Shown: positions 1-11,452, counted from the stretch's first letter. The stretch: DNA of 64,000 bases from Salticus scenicus (GCA_963930645.1 OZ005652.1:354156602-354220601); one strand, 5' to 3'. Translations and numbers: made by a program. Notes: generated by a model not told the origin, from the letters alone.

Positions 1-119
1 ATTTGGTTTTGACATGGAAAACACCAAATAATATCTCAATAATAACACAATTTTTGGTTCATTTTATAAACTATAAAATTAAAAACAAAAAACAAAAAAA
101 CAAAAAAAAAAAAAAAAAA

Positions 120-164
<45 letters not shown>

Positions 165-217
165 TAGAAAAAAGCAGTTTTTAAATATCCAATATTTTAC
201 AGTTTGCAGTAAATGTG

Positions 218-260
<43 letters not shown>

Positions 261-410
261 CAGGTACGGCAGTGAAACAGGCGATTTTTATACCTCCACC
301 AGCGATACAAATTTATTCACAGGGATATAAAAGAATTACAATAGGAATTTACATTCTTTGACCTTCCCCCTAACGTTTGCCTAATTACAAGTCTTGGAGA
401 ACTTTTTTCA
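1..410. repeat. Direct repeat copy 1 (partner 11,066-11,452)
   Basis: This stretch is nearly identical to 11,066-11,452. Both have the same leader, poly-A tract, GA run, TA run and the 145 bases after the TA run. Identity stops after a shared CTTTTTTCAG: copy 1 continues as one sequence and copy 2 switches to the hairpin-rich repeat also found at 7,606. The repeat covers one end of a TA-flanked DNA transposon plus about 250 bases of outside sequence, so the flank was duplicated with it. Confidence 0.85.
128..259. repeat. GA and TA microsatellites
   Basis: A (GA)n run at about 128-160 is followed by a (TA)n run at about 218-259. The TA run directly abuts the transposon terminus at 260. This fits a TA-targeting element inserted in a TA microsatellite. 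Confidence 0.85.
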
Positions 411-560
411 GATTATATCCCACACAACACCGTGGGGGAAAATGATCATCAATCACTATCTTCATCTCCCCTTGGTACGGAGTAGGGTTACCTTTTTTGC
501 ATTTGAGTAATTTTGTTAAAGATGGTCCCTCAAAGAGGAGAGCCATGGGATTTTCTAGAA
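260..560 (-). mobile_element. Terminus of TA-flanked DNA transposon (partial)
   Basis: The end begins ACAGGTACGGCAGTGAAAC directly after TA. The same terminus occurs at 11,298, and its inverted partner is at 12,534 in the other copy. Only one end of this copy can be placed. The inner boundary is unknown; 560 marks where the small coding remnant stops. Confidence 0.6.
385..546 (-). pseudogene. Possible C-terminal transposase remnant, 53 aa
   Basis: A short minus-strand frame starts at an ATG at 544-546 and stops at 385-387, about 125 bases inside the transposon end. Its composition is protein-like (middle GEMKIVIDDHFPPR, end NLKKVLQDL). In the related copy at 11.3-12.5 kb the transposase reads towards this same end, so this could be the C-terminus of that protein. 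I do not recognise a domain. A chance frame is not excluded. Confidence 0.3.
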
Positions 561-1499
561 CAGGGAAAGAAGATTGATAAAGAAGCTGATAATTTGCTGT
601 TTTTTATTGAATACAGTGAATGAATTGGTAAATAATTGCACGGAAAAAAATCTTTTAAAATTACTTAAACTACGGAATTAAATATTACATATATCTCACT
701 TTATTTGAGCAGTATTACGCAGAACAACTGTCTAGTAAAAGAAAAAAAAAAATAATTTTACAATTTAGGTAAAAAAAAAAAAAAAATAATAATAATAATA
801 ATAATAAATCCCCCGCCCCACACACACACACAAATATATATAATTTTTAATGACAATAATGAAAAGAATGAGAACGGAAACCAAACAGTTGAAAATAATT
901 CACCACAGAAACCCACAGAAGCCGATTAGATAAGTAGTTAACTTAAATAAGTTAGTTTGGTGTTTTAAATTTATTTGAACAGTTATATATTAACTTAAAT
1001 GTATTAAAAAGTTAATAAAATTATTTTTCTAATTTTAATATTTTTTTGGTTACAAAAAACGTAAACTTATAAAAGAAGGAATTTTAAAGGGAATTTAATA
1101 TAAATATATTTTATTTATATAAAACCAATGTTTGTGCGTGTCGGTGTGTCTGTGGACAACGAAGCGTAAGGTTGGTACTCGTACAGTCAAGAGATTCAAC
1201 AAGAATTCGCTTGAGGTGTCTTAGTGCATCTCGAAGCCCCATTTTGAAATGTTCATTATTATTATTATTTTTATTTAATTAAAATAAGAAAATAATATTA
1301 TAATAGTTTTAAAAGTTAGTCATTTAAATATTAGTTTACATTTAGCGCCAAAAACAATTTACCAATCTTTTCTTTTTAAACATGAAATATTTTTTTATAT
1401 GAATAATGAAAGAAAACATAAAAAAAAAATATTTCTGAGAATAGTATACTTAGCACGAAAGCTAATTGAGCATCAAGAGCTCATAGTAATCTTGGGTAA
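561..1499. other. AT-rich non-coding DNA
   Basis: No gene or element is recognised. It contains poly-A runs, an (AAT)n run near 785-807, a short CA run near 825 and an (ATT)n run near 1,255. Confidence 0.6.
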
Positions 1500-1503
1500 T
1501 TAA

Positions 1504-2011
1504 CCCGTTAACGCCCAAATTAATTTTGTAAAATATTATTAGCTGATTATTTCACTTCTAAATTAATATACACAACTGACAGAAAAATATATTAACTTAA
1601 ACAATTCTTCTGATAGTTTTAAATTTCAAGGCTATCCTCATTTATTGACGTTTAGTGTTCTAGCGAGAAAACTTCGAGATAGAAAAACTTTGAGATAACA
1701 GATTAATATCCTGTTATATGTTGACGAAGATTTCAAAAGTAAAGTATTATAATATATATTATTATTCAACTTGATTTAAGTTAGTATACCTGCGCAAAAA
1801 GCAAATGTATGTGCGACGAATGAAAAATCTTAAAATGACTATCCACATTATGAAATAATAATTAATAGTAGGCACATAAAACTTTCAGGGATCATTTAGA
1901 GTGACGCTATAAACTGTCACTAAAAAGCAGAAATCCATTCCAAGAAACCACAAAAAATATACGTGTCATTTTATTAGCTGTCCTCAAATGAGGATACTGG
2001 GCGCTAATGCG
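1504..2011. mobile_element. Probable piggyBac-type MITE, TTAA-flanked
   Basis: TTAA occurs at 1,500-1,503 and 2,012-2,015. The ends are CCCGTTAACGCCCA on the left and, reverse-complemented, CGCATTAGCGCCCA on the right, matching at 11 of 14 positions. A TTAA duplication with short imperfect ends is typical of piggyBac-derived miniature elements. There is no coding capacity. The ends are diverged, so this is less secure than the next element. Confidence 0.5.
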
Positions 2012-2213
2012 TTAAAAAAAGAACAACCACACGACTCCTATTACACATTATACAAGTATTATGTGCACTTTTTGAAGAGAATTGCACTCAGAAGACATAT
2101 AATTGACCTAATGAATGATGATTTGACTCCACTCTACTCGCTTTACTTATGAACCACTGCAAAGCTCTGCCCGCCTATTCGCTGCTTTGCTTTTTATTGA
2201 AAACCGATATTAA

Positions 2214-2598
2214 CATGTTGAGCGCCATGTCAGTCATTCTAGATACTAGACATTTTGTCATATATCTTTAAGTACTGAAGGAATCATCTTGAAACTTTAG
2301 GAGTGTGCAGAACCTGTTATACTTCAAACATTTCAGTGAAAGTTTTACCGCTAAAGTAAAAGCAGTAAAAATTAAAAATTAAAACTTGAGCGCCCTGTCA
2401 GCCATCGGTGGCAGACAGTGTCAAATATGATATAAAGCCGCGTCAACCATCGGTGCGCATATAAAATAGGATATAAGACTAAAAATATAACATTTAATGA
2501 TTGAAAAATTATTAAAATTTGCTTAATGTTCATGTATTACAGGAGGTATCATTATGGAATTTTAATGGATTTTAAGAATTTGCGTGGCGCTCAACGTG
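2214..2598. mobile_element. piggyBac-type MITE, TTAA-flanked
   Basis: TTAA at 2,210-2,213 and 2,599-2,602 flanks a 385-bp element. The inverted ends are CATGTTGAGCGCCATG and, on the opposite strand, CACGTTGAGCGCCACG (14 of 16 identical). An internal GAGCGCC motif recurs near 2,390. The element has no coding capacity and was presumably mobilised in trans by a piggyBac transposase. Confidence 0.7.
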
Positions 2599-2602
2599 TT
2601 AA

Positions 2603-3619
2603 TAGTCTATAACAAAAGATTAAAAAAAAAAAAAAAAGTTACAGAAATTCCCATATTCAATGTTAAATTGAAATTCATAACAATTAGTACCCCATTTCTT
2701 AAAATGAAATATTATGCTAAAAATCAGTATAATTTCTTTTCCATAATAGAAAGAAATTTGTAATATCCAGACCATTTGCTCTACTGCTTTAATATACGAC
2801 CACTTAGAAACTATTAATTTTTTGTCATTATTTGTCGATTTTTTTTTTTTTTTTTTTTTGTTATACATAGTTACTTGTAAAAAAGAAAGAAGGAAAATTA
2901 CTTTTTTTTTTTTTTTTTGTCTATACTTTTTATTATGGAATTTTTCAGTTAATTATAGCATTGTATAATACTCTCTATATATTTTTAAGATAAAGCGAGG
3001 TAATAATTTTACACACTCGAAAATATCTGGGGGAAAAAAGTAATAGTCTATTAATGTTTTATTGTGGACAAATCTCCTACAGCTTCAGTTTTAAATTCTT
3101 TTCCTACATACTTTTTAAGGCGCCTGCCTACCTTTAAAATGCAATTTTCAGTCAAAACTAAGATTTTTTATTTTTGGTTTAGTATTAAAGCCTGACATTT
3201 AAACTTTCTAAATCAGTTGAATTTTGTTTCTATCTTGCTTAGAATTTGAGTTACAGGCATCTAAATATTAGTCACTCGCAACTTTTTGAAACCAGAAGTG
3301 ACCGGAAATGTTTGTTTTCATTAAAAGTTTTACTCAGTATAAGTATCAAAATTTGTTACTGAATATAAAATGAATTTAAAAATAATAAGAAGAAATAAAA
3401 AACTTTGAAATAAATCAGGAAAGTTATTAAAATTATTTTTTATTTAATAGGTAAAATCTGGTTTTTAATTACGTTTTTTGCTTTTTCTGAGAATGAGATT
3501 TTTAACATTTTGCTTTTTCACAAAACATCATAACTCCAAAAGTTATTATATAAATCTTATGAAACTTTGACAAAATACGCTAGAGGAGTTGTTTTATGGA
3601 CTGAACTACTACAATGAAT

Positions 3620-3655
<36 letters not shown>

Positions 3656-3779
3656 TCGATAGAAGTTATGAAACATTTTATAACTTCACAAATGATTGAT
3701 TCACTAATGATTTTTTCAGCATGTAAAATGTTATATTCTCTAAAATATTAAATAATATGGTTATAGTTTTGAAAATAGC
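2603..3779. other. AT-rich non-coding DNA with poly-A/T tracts
   Basis: Long A or T homopolymers lie near 2,622, 2,840, 2,905 and 3,628. I see no protein-like frame; the predicted one at 2,620-2,868 is built on poly-A. Confidence 0.6.
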
Positions 3780-5190
3780 TCACCTCCCATAAAGACTCTT
3801 TATATCACCATGTTAGAGATTTTAATGATATATTCTATAACTACCACTTAATTTTCATGAATATTACAATGAGTGTATTATATACCTGGGGGGGGGGGAA
3901 GGGGGACCAATGGAAATAAAATGTATTCTTCTTTAAACTACACTATCATCGATCTAAACAAAAACTTTGCATAATAACGTACAATTTGTGAAAAAAATCA
4001 CAGTAAGGTTAGACATACTTATGGATAGGGGGGGGGGGGGTTAAAGACGAAGGGGGGGGAGGACAGAGGAAAATAAAATATTTTTTATATCTCCATTTTA
4101 CCGATTTTAAAGACATATTCTATAGCTACCACTTGCTTTTTATGAAGATCTCAAAATGAGTGCATTATATATTTGTGGGGGGGGGGGGGCAAGGGGGACG
4201 CAGATAGAAGTAAAATATATTATTCCTTAAACAACCGCATTGTCGATTAAAAAAAAACTTTGTATCTATGCAACTTTCTGCTTATGAAAAATTGCAATCG
4301 CAGTGAGTGTACACATATCTGGACGATTTGCTAAGGAGGGGGGGGGGACAGAGTGAAGAAAATGTTTGTTTTTATATCACCATGCTACCTATTTATATGA
4401 AACTTTGTACGACTATCACTTTCATTTTATTAAAATTATAGTGAAAGTTAACTAAAGTTGATAAGGGGGGGGGGGGGTAGGGGGACAGATGGAAAATAAA
4501 ATAATCTTTTTAAACAACACTTATTATCGTTTGTTTTATTGTTTATTTATATTTTGTGTGTATCGATTACTATTAATGAATAATTATAGTGAGTTATGCA
4601 AAAATTCGATATATGATTTAAATCTGTAAAAAAGTTAATCAAAAATGAATTTTCTTCTTTTAATCTGTCTCTTTTGTCCTCCCCCGCCCTATGTAGAAAT
4701 AGAACACTTCCACTCTCGTTGATGTTAAGCATCAATTTTACAAGGAGAAATTAGGTAAAATCGGTAAAATGGTGATATTAAAAAATATTTTATTTTCCTC
4801 TGTCTCCCCCCTCTCTTTAACTCCACCCCCACCCCCAAGTATGTCTGATACTTATTGTGATTTTTTTCACAAATTGTATGTTATTATACAAAGTTTTTGC
4901 TTAAATCTATAATAGGGTGTTTTAAATGAAAATATTTTTTATTTCCATCTACCCCCCCCCCTCCCCTGTGCCCCTCCAGGTATATAATACACTCATTGTA
5001 ATCTTCATAAAAATTAAGTGGTAATATATTATTAAAATTGCTAAAATGGTAATTTAAAAATTTAATATATTTTCCTCTGTCCCCCCCCCCCCCTCCTCCA
5101 AGTGTGTTTGACACTTACTGTAATTTTTTCACAAATTGTACATGATTATACAAAGTTTCATTAAAATCGGTAAGAGGTTTGTTCTATTTT
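3780..5190. repeat. Inverted array of units carrying G/C homopolymers
   Basis: The left arm (about 3,780-4,540) has several related units, each with a run of 8-13 G, an AAATAAAAT-rich block and a variant of TTTATGAA..AATGAGTG.ATTATAT. The right arm (about 4,670-5,190) carries the same units on the other strand, with runs of C. The axis is near 4,600. Open frames here, such as poly-glycine at 5,114-4,884, are artefacts of the runs. Confidence 0.75.
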
Positions 5191-5699
5191 TTACTATAAA
5201 ATTTTCCTTCGATCCTTTTATTTTTTAAAGTTCTATAATGAATTAATGACAGTTTATCATATTTTCTTAAACAACATAATTTAGTTGCATTAACTGATGT
5301 ATTATTTTTAAATTTATTTAAAAAATTGTAATATCTGTTCATATTTAAAGATAATAAATCAATAAACATTTTTTCCACATTTGAATTCAATGTTCTAATT
5401 ATTTATTTAATTAATTAGTTTATTTACTTAATTAACTTATTTACCTAACATTAAACTATATTAATTAAAAAACGAAGTGAAATTACTAAATTAATACATT
5501 AAAAACCTTTACTAACTTCGTTGTTTGCCGTTAAACTTTTCCATCGGGATCCCGATTCTCACCAGACTTTTTATAAACTTATAAAAGTTAATTCTGGAGA
5601 AAACAATATTTACAATTTTAAATGCGTTAGAAATTCTGCTCTTTTTCTACAAATAATTGCCATTTTATCTTGATTTTCTTTATGCAGATTGCAGAAATA
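5191..5699. other. AT-rich DNA with partner of the 7.2-7.3 kb repeat
   Basis: The segment is (TTAA/TTTA)-rich. About 5,565-5,650 matches 7,245-7,330 closely (shared end ATGCGTTAGAAATTCTGCTC). The two copies bracket the Helitron-like fragment and triplicated unit between them. Confidence 0.6.
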
Positions 5700-6275
5700 T
5701 TTGATTAGGGGTGTTTAGACGCTATCACACTTTTTAAAATTTGGCCCCATAGGCCATAATGATAAAGAATTTTTCTTTGTGACCCTGTAAAAAAATTGTA
5801 AGTGCTAAATTCACCAAAATCTAAACAAATCGTGCAACTATGACCTATAACATGTGTACAAATTTTTTGCTCAGATTAATAAGACGTTTAGACGCTATCG
5901 CACTTTTAAAAATTTGGCCCAATAGGCCTTAATGATAAAGAATTTTTCCTGGTGTCCCTGTAAAAAAAACTATAAGTGCTAGATTCACCAAAATCAATAG
6001 GGTTCGTACTTTGGTGACTTGCAATATATGTACCAACTTTCAGCAACAAAGTGTTTAGATGCTAGCGTGTTCACTCACAGACACACATACATACACACAC
6101 ACATATATATACACACATACATACACACATACATACACACATATATACACACATACATACATCATCGTAAAAATAGTGAAAACGGACTCAGAGGACCTCG
6201 AAACGTATAGAAACATCAAAATCTGAATTTCGGATTTTTGACATGATTACAATACTTTCCTCACTATAGTGTTCG
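5700..6275 (-). mobile_element. Partial Helitron-like element, 5' end at 6,275
   Basis: Read on the minus strand, the terminus is CTTTCCGAACACTATAG followed by a hairpin and GAAAGTATTG. A block near 6,200 resembles the one after the 5' end of the 8,456 and 50,062 elements. A GT/ATGT microsatellite lies at 6,070-6,180. Two diverged copies of a unit containing CCATAGGCCATAATGATAA follow (5,735 and 5,920). No 3' hairpin was found on the left, so the element looks truncated. Confidence 0.6.
6070..6165. repeat. (ACATACAC)-type microsatellite
   Basis: Imperfect ACAC/ATAC repeats occupy the position that the TGTC run holds in related elements. The Tyr/His/Ile-rich frame here is an artefact. Confidence 0.85.
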
Positions 6276-7330
6276 GAAAGTAAAAAGATGATGATATTTA
6301 CTTATATTTATTAATTTTAATTTTATTTGTTTATTCATTCATTTCATTTTTTATTTATTTTGATGGATAGTGTAATTTCTTAGAACATTTTTTATACTTA
6401 AATTTTGAATTTATATATTTTTTATTTCAATGCGTACTTTAAAAAAGTAATAAGATTCAACCACCGGGCGATTCTAATATTTATGAATTTATTTATGAAT
6501 TATTTAATTAATTAGTTTATTTGTTTAATTTTTATAAACTTGTAAAAGATAATTATGGAGAAAACAAAATCTACAATTTTAAAATTTCGGATTTTTGACA
6601 TGATTACAATACTTTCCTCACTATACTCGTAGTGTTTGGAAAGTAAAAAGATGATGATATTTACTTATATTTATTAATTTTAATTTTATTTGTTTATTCA
6701 TTCATTTCATTTTTTATTTATTTTGATGGATAGTGTAATTTCTAAGAACATTTTTTATACTTAAATTTTGAATTTTTATATTTTTTATTTCAATGCTTAC
6801 TTTAAAAAAGTAATAAAGATTCAACCACCGGGCGATTCTAATATTTATGAATTTATTTATGAATTATTTAATTAATTAGTTTATATGTTTAATTTTTATA
6901 AACTTGTAAAAGATAATTATGGAGAAAACAAAATTTACAATTTTAAAATTTCGGATTTTTGACATGATTACAATACTTTCCTCACTATAGTGTTTGGAAA
7001 GTAAAAAGATGATGATATTTACTTATATTTATTAATTTTAATTTTATTTGTTTATTCATTCATTTCATTTTTTATTTATTTTGATGGATAGTGTAATTTC
7101 TAAGAACATTTTTTATACTTAAATTTTGAATTTTTATATTTTTTATTTCAATGCTTACTTTAAAAAAGTAATAAAGATTCAACCACCGGGCGATTCTAAT
7201 ATTTATGAATTTATTTATGAATTATTTAATTAATTAGTTTATTTATTTAATTTTTATAAACTTGTAAAAGATAATTATGGAGAAAACAAAATTTACAATT
7301 TTAAATGCGTTAGAAATTCTGCTCTTTTTC
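6226..7330. repeat. Three tandem copies of a ~360-bp unit
   Basis: Anchor AATTTCGG occurs at 6,226, 6,583 and 6,947, giving periods of 357 and 364 bases. Each unit contains a copy of the Helitron-like 5' terminus (ATACTTTCCTCACTATA) followed by AT-rich sequence ending ATGGAGAAAACAAAAT. The second copy carries a small insertion in the hairpin loop (TACTCGTAG). The copies are nearly identical, so the amplification is recent. Confidence 0.85.
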
Positions 7331-7605
7331 TATCTTTCAATAAATCTTATATAAGGATTGTAAAAATATTATCTTCTTCACTTTCACCCTCTATAATTCT
7401 CCGATAGCAGTTTATCTTGAACCTTGAACGAAAGAGGGAACATGCTGGACAGGCGGGCAGGGGCTGTCCAAAGGTTTCAATGAGTTTCAATGAGGAGTGC
7501 AGACTGCCATAGCTAGACTTTATCGCTCTTTTCCCTGACAGCTTCAACAAAAGCAATCACAACCCTTGAGAGGGGTCGGGGTGGTCTCTGGGAATCTACC
7601 CTTTT
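7331..7605. other. Less AT-rich non-coding segment
   Basis: A GC-richer stretch with the hairpin GGACAG...CTGTCC near 7,449-7,471. The frame on the minus strand (7,347-7,556) shows no domain I recognise. Confidence 0.4.
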
Positions 7606-8154
7606 TTCAGTTCTTTTCTACGCGTCTCAACGATTGCCCTCTGTCGCGGGGAAGGGGGGGGGCTGTCCCCGGCAATCACTAAAGTTTCATCTCCGCAGTC
7701 ACTCTATATTCCAGCCATTTTTTATGATCTCTTCTTATTGACCAGCACCATGAAGACTATTCATCTCTTTTCAAATATTTAATCACTACAAATTGTTCAA
7801 TTTTAAATATTGCCCACTGTCGCGTGGGGCCTAATCCCCGGCAACCTTCCCTTTATCTTCTTCACAGTCTTCAACAGTTCTGTTCCTCAGCCCATTATAA
7901 TTGACACTTCTTATTCACCATCATCATGAAGTCATTTCATGGACTATCAAGCAACAAAATATGAACTCTCCTAGCATCCAACTCCAGTACTGTATCTAAC
8001 AAGTGCCACCTGTCGCGAGAGGCTGTGAAGCCTGGCGCACTTCACTGAAATTGTTCCTCAACATTTTTTTTTCTGTTCTATATCATCGCCCACTGTCGGC
8101 TTTGGCTACGGCCTGGCGAATGATGTTTTTTTTTTTTTTTTTTTTTTTTTTTTT
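7606..8154. repeat. Hairpin-rich repeat, copy 1, ending in a T-run
   Basis: This is almost identical to 11,448-11,996. It contains four related hairpin units at about 7,637, 7,811, 8,007 and 8,087. Each begins with a variant of CCCACTGTCGCG and ends with a variant of CCCGGCAA or CCTGGCGA. The repeat ends in about 30 T. No coding capacity is seen. The class of element is unknown to me. Confidence 0.75.
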
Positions 8155-8455
8155 GTAAAATGCGTAATAAATATGAATGGATTTTAAAAGATTTTTTTTT
8201 ATTTATGTTTTTTATTTATTTTATTTTTTTTAGCTGGTATTTGCAAGATAACAAACTATATACATGAAACAAAAAAAAAAAACAAAAAAAAAAAAAAAAA
8301 ATGCTGTTTTACATTTTGAAGTGTAGGGAAACATAAAATAATTTTTAAAACGCGAAAAAAAGAAATCAATTATGCACAAATTGTTTAAGATTGTTTAGCT
8401 ACGAATTCGCTTTCTTAGCTACAAGTTACATGCTTCGTTTATCTTAATATTTTTA
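8155..8455. other. Flank of the 8.46-kb element, paralogous to 17.8-18.0 kb
   Basis: About 8,300-8,455 matches 17,820-18,000 (shared features TTGTTTTACATTT, ATGCACAAATT and GATTGTT). The other side of the Helitron-like insertion (10,730-10,830) matches 18,235-18,310. The paralogue at 17.8-18.3 kb lacks the insertion. Confidence 0.5.
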
Positions 8456-8574
8456 CTTTCTTCTATATGTAATATAGAGAAAGTATTGGATTCGCGAAAA
8501 TTTTCGACCTCCGTTTTTTGACGGATCTACACGTTTTGGGGTGTCCTGAACACGAATTGATAGTTTTTAAAAAA

Positions 8575-8575
<1 letters not shown>

Positions 8576-8649
<74 letters not shown>
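8576..8649. repeat. (TGTC)n microsatellite inside H1
   Basis: About 18 TGTC units. Related but shorter TGTC/TGTG runs sit at the same relative place in the elements at 45,471 and 50,062. The Gln/Thr/Asp-rich frame on the minus strand is only the translation of this run. Confidence 0.9.
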
Positions 8650-8659
8650 GGTTTAGTGT

Positions 8660-9120
8660 TTTCACCGTATCTCACGAACCAATGAATGAAATTCAACCAA
8701 ACTTGATATATAGTTGGACCCTGGCGGGGCATTGTGCTGATTAGATTTTGGGATCAATAGCCCATCAGGTGGCGCTGTGATCGCATTTTATGTAAATTTT
8801 TAACATGGCAGTATAGGACAAATTTTCGTATTTTTCACCGTATCTCACGAACTAATGAATGAAATTCAACCAAACTTGGTATATAGTTGGAACCTGACGG
8901 GGCATGGTGCTGATTAGATTTGGGGATCAATCGTCCAGCAGGTGGCGCTGTGATCGCAAAATTTCGTATGTCACACCGTATCTCACGAACCGATGAATGA
9001 AATTGAACCAAACTTGGTGTATAGTTGGACCCTGACATAAACTGGTGCTGATTAGATTTTGGGATCAATCGCTCAATAGGTGGCGTTGTCATCGCATTTT
9101 ATGCAAATTTTTAACATGGC
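8660..9120. repeat. Diverged tandem units inside H1
   Basis: Three copies (near 8,660, 8,835 and 8,975) of a unit with CACCGTATCTCACGAAC, AACCAAACTTGGTATATAG and AGGTGGCGCTGTGATCGCA. Two further shortened copies occur at 9,466 and 10,060. Confidence 0.75.
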
Positions 9121-9199
9121 AGCATAGGACAAATTTCCGTATAAATGGGCATAAAGAGAGTTATTTTACACTTGCGATTGTAAAATTAATATGAGTTAT

Positions 9200-10400
9200 T
9201 GATAATAGTAGTAGTTAGCTAGGAAAAAAATTTTGTGCATGGGGGGGCATCGGTTCCCCCCCCCCACCGGGGGGGAAGTTCCCACCCGGGGGGGCAAAAT
9301 TTCAAGATGGGTATCTTTCGAAAGATCTCGTCAATACCTTTAAAACGAATGGTTGAACGATAAATCTGTGATAATTTAAACCAAAGTTATCGATTTTTTT
9401 TACTTTTAACAAAAAAAAACTTAGAAAAAAAAAATCGTATTTTTTTTTTTTTTTTTTTAAAGAAACTTAACCAAACTTGGTATTTAGTTGGTCCCCGACA
9501 TAAACTGGTCCTGATTACATTTAGGGATCAATAGCTCAACAGGTGGCGCTGTGATAGCATTTTATCTAAATTTTTAACATGGCAGCATAGGACAAAAATT
9601 CGTATACATGTGCATAATTAGAGTTGTTTTAAACTTGTGATTGTAAAATTAATATGAATTATTGATAATAGTAGTATGTAACTAGGAAAAAAATTTTCTG
9701 CATGGGGGGGCATCGCTTCCCCCCCCAAGGGGAAAAATACCTCCCCAGGGGGGGTAAATTTTCACATTGGGTATCTTTCGAAAGATCAGGTTGATAATAG
9801 TAGTAGTTAACTAGGAAAAAATTTTTGTGCATGTGGGGGCATCGGTTGCCCCCCCACCGGGGGGGGAAGTTCCCACCCGGGGGGGCAAAATTTCAAGATG
9901 GGTATCTTTCGAAAGATCTCGTCAATACCTTTAAAACGAATGGTTGAACGATAAATCTGTGATAATTTAAACCAAAGTTATCGATTTTTTTTACTTTTAA
10001 CAAAAAAAAACAGAAAAATATCGCAATTTTTTTTTTTTTTTTTTTTAACGAAATTTAACCAAACTTGGTATTTAGTCGGTCCCCGACATAAACTGGTGCT
10101 GATTATGTTTGGGGATCAATAGCTCAACAGGTGGCGCTGTGATAGCATTTTATCTAAATTTTTAACATGGCAGCATAGGACAAAAATTCGTACAAATGTG
10201 CATAATTAGAGTTGTTTTTAACTTGTGATTGTAAAATTAATATGAATTATTGATAATAGTAGTATGTAACTAGGAAAAAAAAATTCTTCATGGGGGGCCA
10301 TCGCTTCCCCCCCTGGGGGGGAAGTACCCCCCCGGGGGGGATAAATTTTCAAGATGGGTATCTTTCGAAAGGTCTCGTCAATACCTTTAAAACGAATGGT
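9200..10400. repeat. ~594-bp tandem duplication inside H1
   Basis: The block with opposed G and C runs, GGGTATCTTTCGAAAGATC, ACCTTTAAAACGAATGGTTG and the T-run occurs at 9,230 and 9,825, with a third partial copy from about 10,285. The C-run/G-run pairs can fold into strong hairpins. Confidence 0.8.
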
Positions 10401-10480
10401 TGAACTATAAATCTGTGATAATTTAAAACAAAGTTATTGATTTTTTTCACTTTTAACAAAAAAAAAAAAAAAAAAAACCG

Positions 10481-10526
<46 letters not shown>

Positions 10527-10585
10527 TGTTACTGATTGTGTAGGTAAATATAGAAGAAAGTCTTGTGGTGGCCACAACATACTAG

Positions 10586-11065
10586 TTTTTTATTTATTAC
10601 ATGTGAGAATTTTAAATAAAAATTAACTTTGTTTTTTTATTTTTAACAGAATAAGATCCGTGTCTAGTATTTTAAATAAGTTAACTACTTATATTGCATA
10701 AAATAATGTCAAATTTATTTGTTCAAAAAAATGTTAAAACAGGATATGTATGCTGTTTAAAGTAGATTCCATATGGAAAATTTGTTAAGTAATACAAATG
10801 TCTGAATTTCTGAGTGTCTGAAATTTGTAATGTCTGAATTTTTAAGTGCATAAATTGTAAATATGTTTTACTTTTCTGATAAAGCAGAAAATAAAACGGA
10901 ACTAAAATTAATTTAAACAAATAATGAAAAAGAAGCTTTGTAATGTAATATTATAAATTATATTTTTGTAATGTAACGTGTTTGGCTAAAAGTATTTTAA
11001 AGTATAACATACATTTGCTGATTAAAGTAGCCGTTACCAATTATATCATTCTTTAACTTTTATGA
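10586..11065. other. AT-rich non-coding DNA
   Basis: No gene is recognised. The part around 10,740-10,830, with repeated TGTCTGAA, is paralogous to 18,240-18,310. Confidence 0.5.
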
Positions 11066-11151
11066 AATTTGGTTTTGACATGGAAAACACCAAATAATAT
11101 CTCAATAATAACACAATTTTTGGTTCATTTTATAAACTATACAATTAAAAA

Positions 11152-11218
<67 letters not shown>

Positions 11219-11261
11219 CAGTTTTTAAATATCCAATATTTTACAGTTTGCAGTAAATGTG

Positions 11262-11294
<33 letters not shown>

Positions 11295-11452
11295 ATAACA
11301 GGTACGGCAGTGAAACAGGCGATTTTTATACCTCCACCAGCGATACAAATTTATTCACAGCGATATAAAAGAATTACAATAGGAATTTACATTCTTTGAC
11401 CTTCCCCCTAACGTTTGCCTAATTACAAGTCTTGGAGAACTTTTTTCAGTTC
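11066..11452. repeat. Direct repeat copy 2 (partner 1-410)
   Basis: Same sequence as 1-410, with a longer poly-A, a shorter GA run and a shorter TA run. Identity ends at CTTTTTTCAG (11,443-11,452), which is also where similarity to 7,606 onward begins. Confidence 0.85.

Larger units (their letters stand above)
8456..10585 (+). mobile_element. Helitron-like non-autonomous element H1
   Basis: The element starts CTTTCTTCTATAT after an A. The 5' sequence folds on itself (CTTTCTTCTATAT with ATATAGAGAAAG). The exact complement of the first 13 bases, ATATAGAAGAAAG, recurs just before the 3' hairpin TTGTGG-TGG-CCACAA (10,563-10,577). The element ends CATACTAG and the next host base is T. No target duplication is visible. 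These traits fit non-autonomous Helitrons or Helentrons: subterminal inverted repeat, 3' hairpin, CTAG end and A/T insertion. A (TGTC)n run lies near the 5' end and a ~594-bp tandem duplication lies within. No Rep/helicase coding was seen. Confidence 0.75.

Noticed and set aside
4884..5114. Glycine-rich frames on the minus strand near 4.9-5.1 kb
   Set aside because: They translate C-runs on the plus strand that vary in length between repeat units; no conserved protein sequence.
8463..8732. TDRQ-repeat protein
   Set aside because: It is only the translation of a TGTC microsatellite inside a Helitron-like element.
11069..11368. Lys- and Arg-Glu-rich frame with a YIYIY tail
   Set aside because: Made of poly-A, GA and TA microsatellites; the sister copy at the window start has different lengths and frame.
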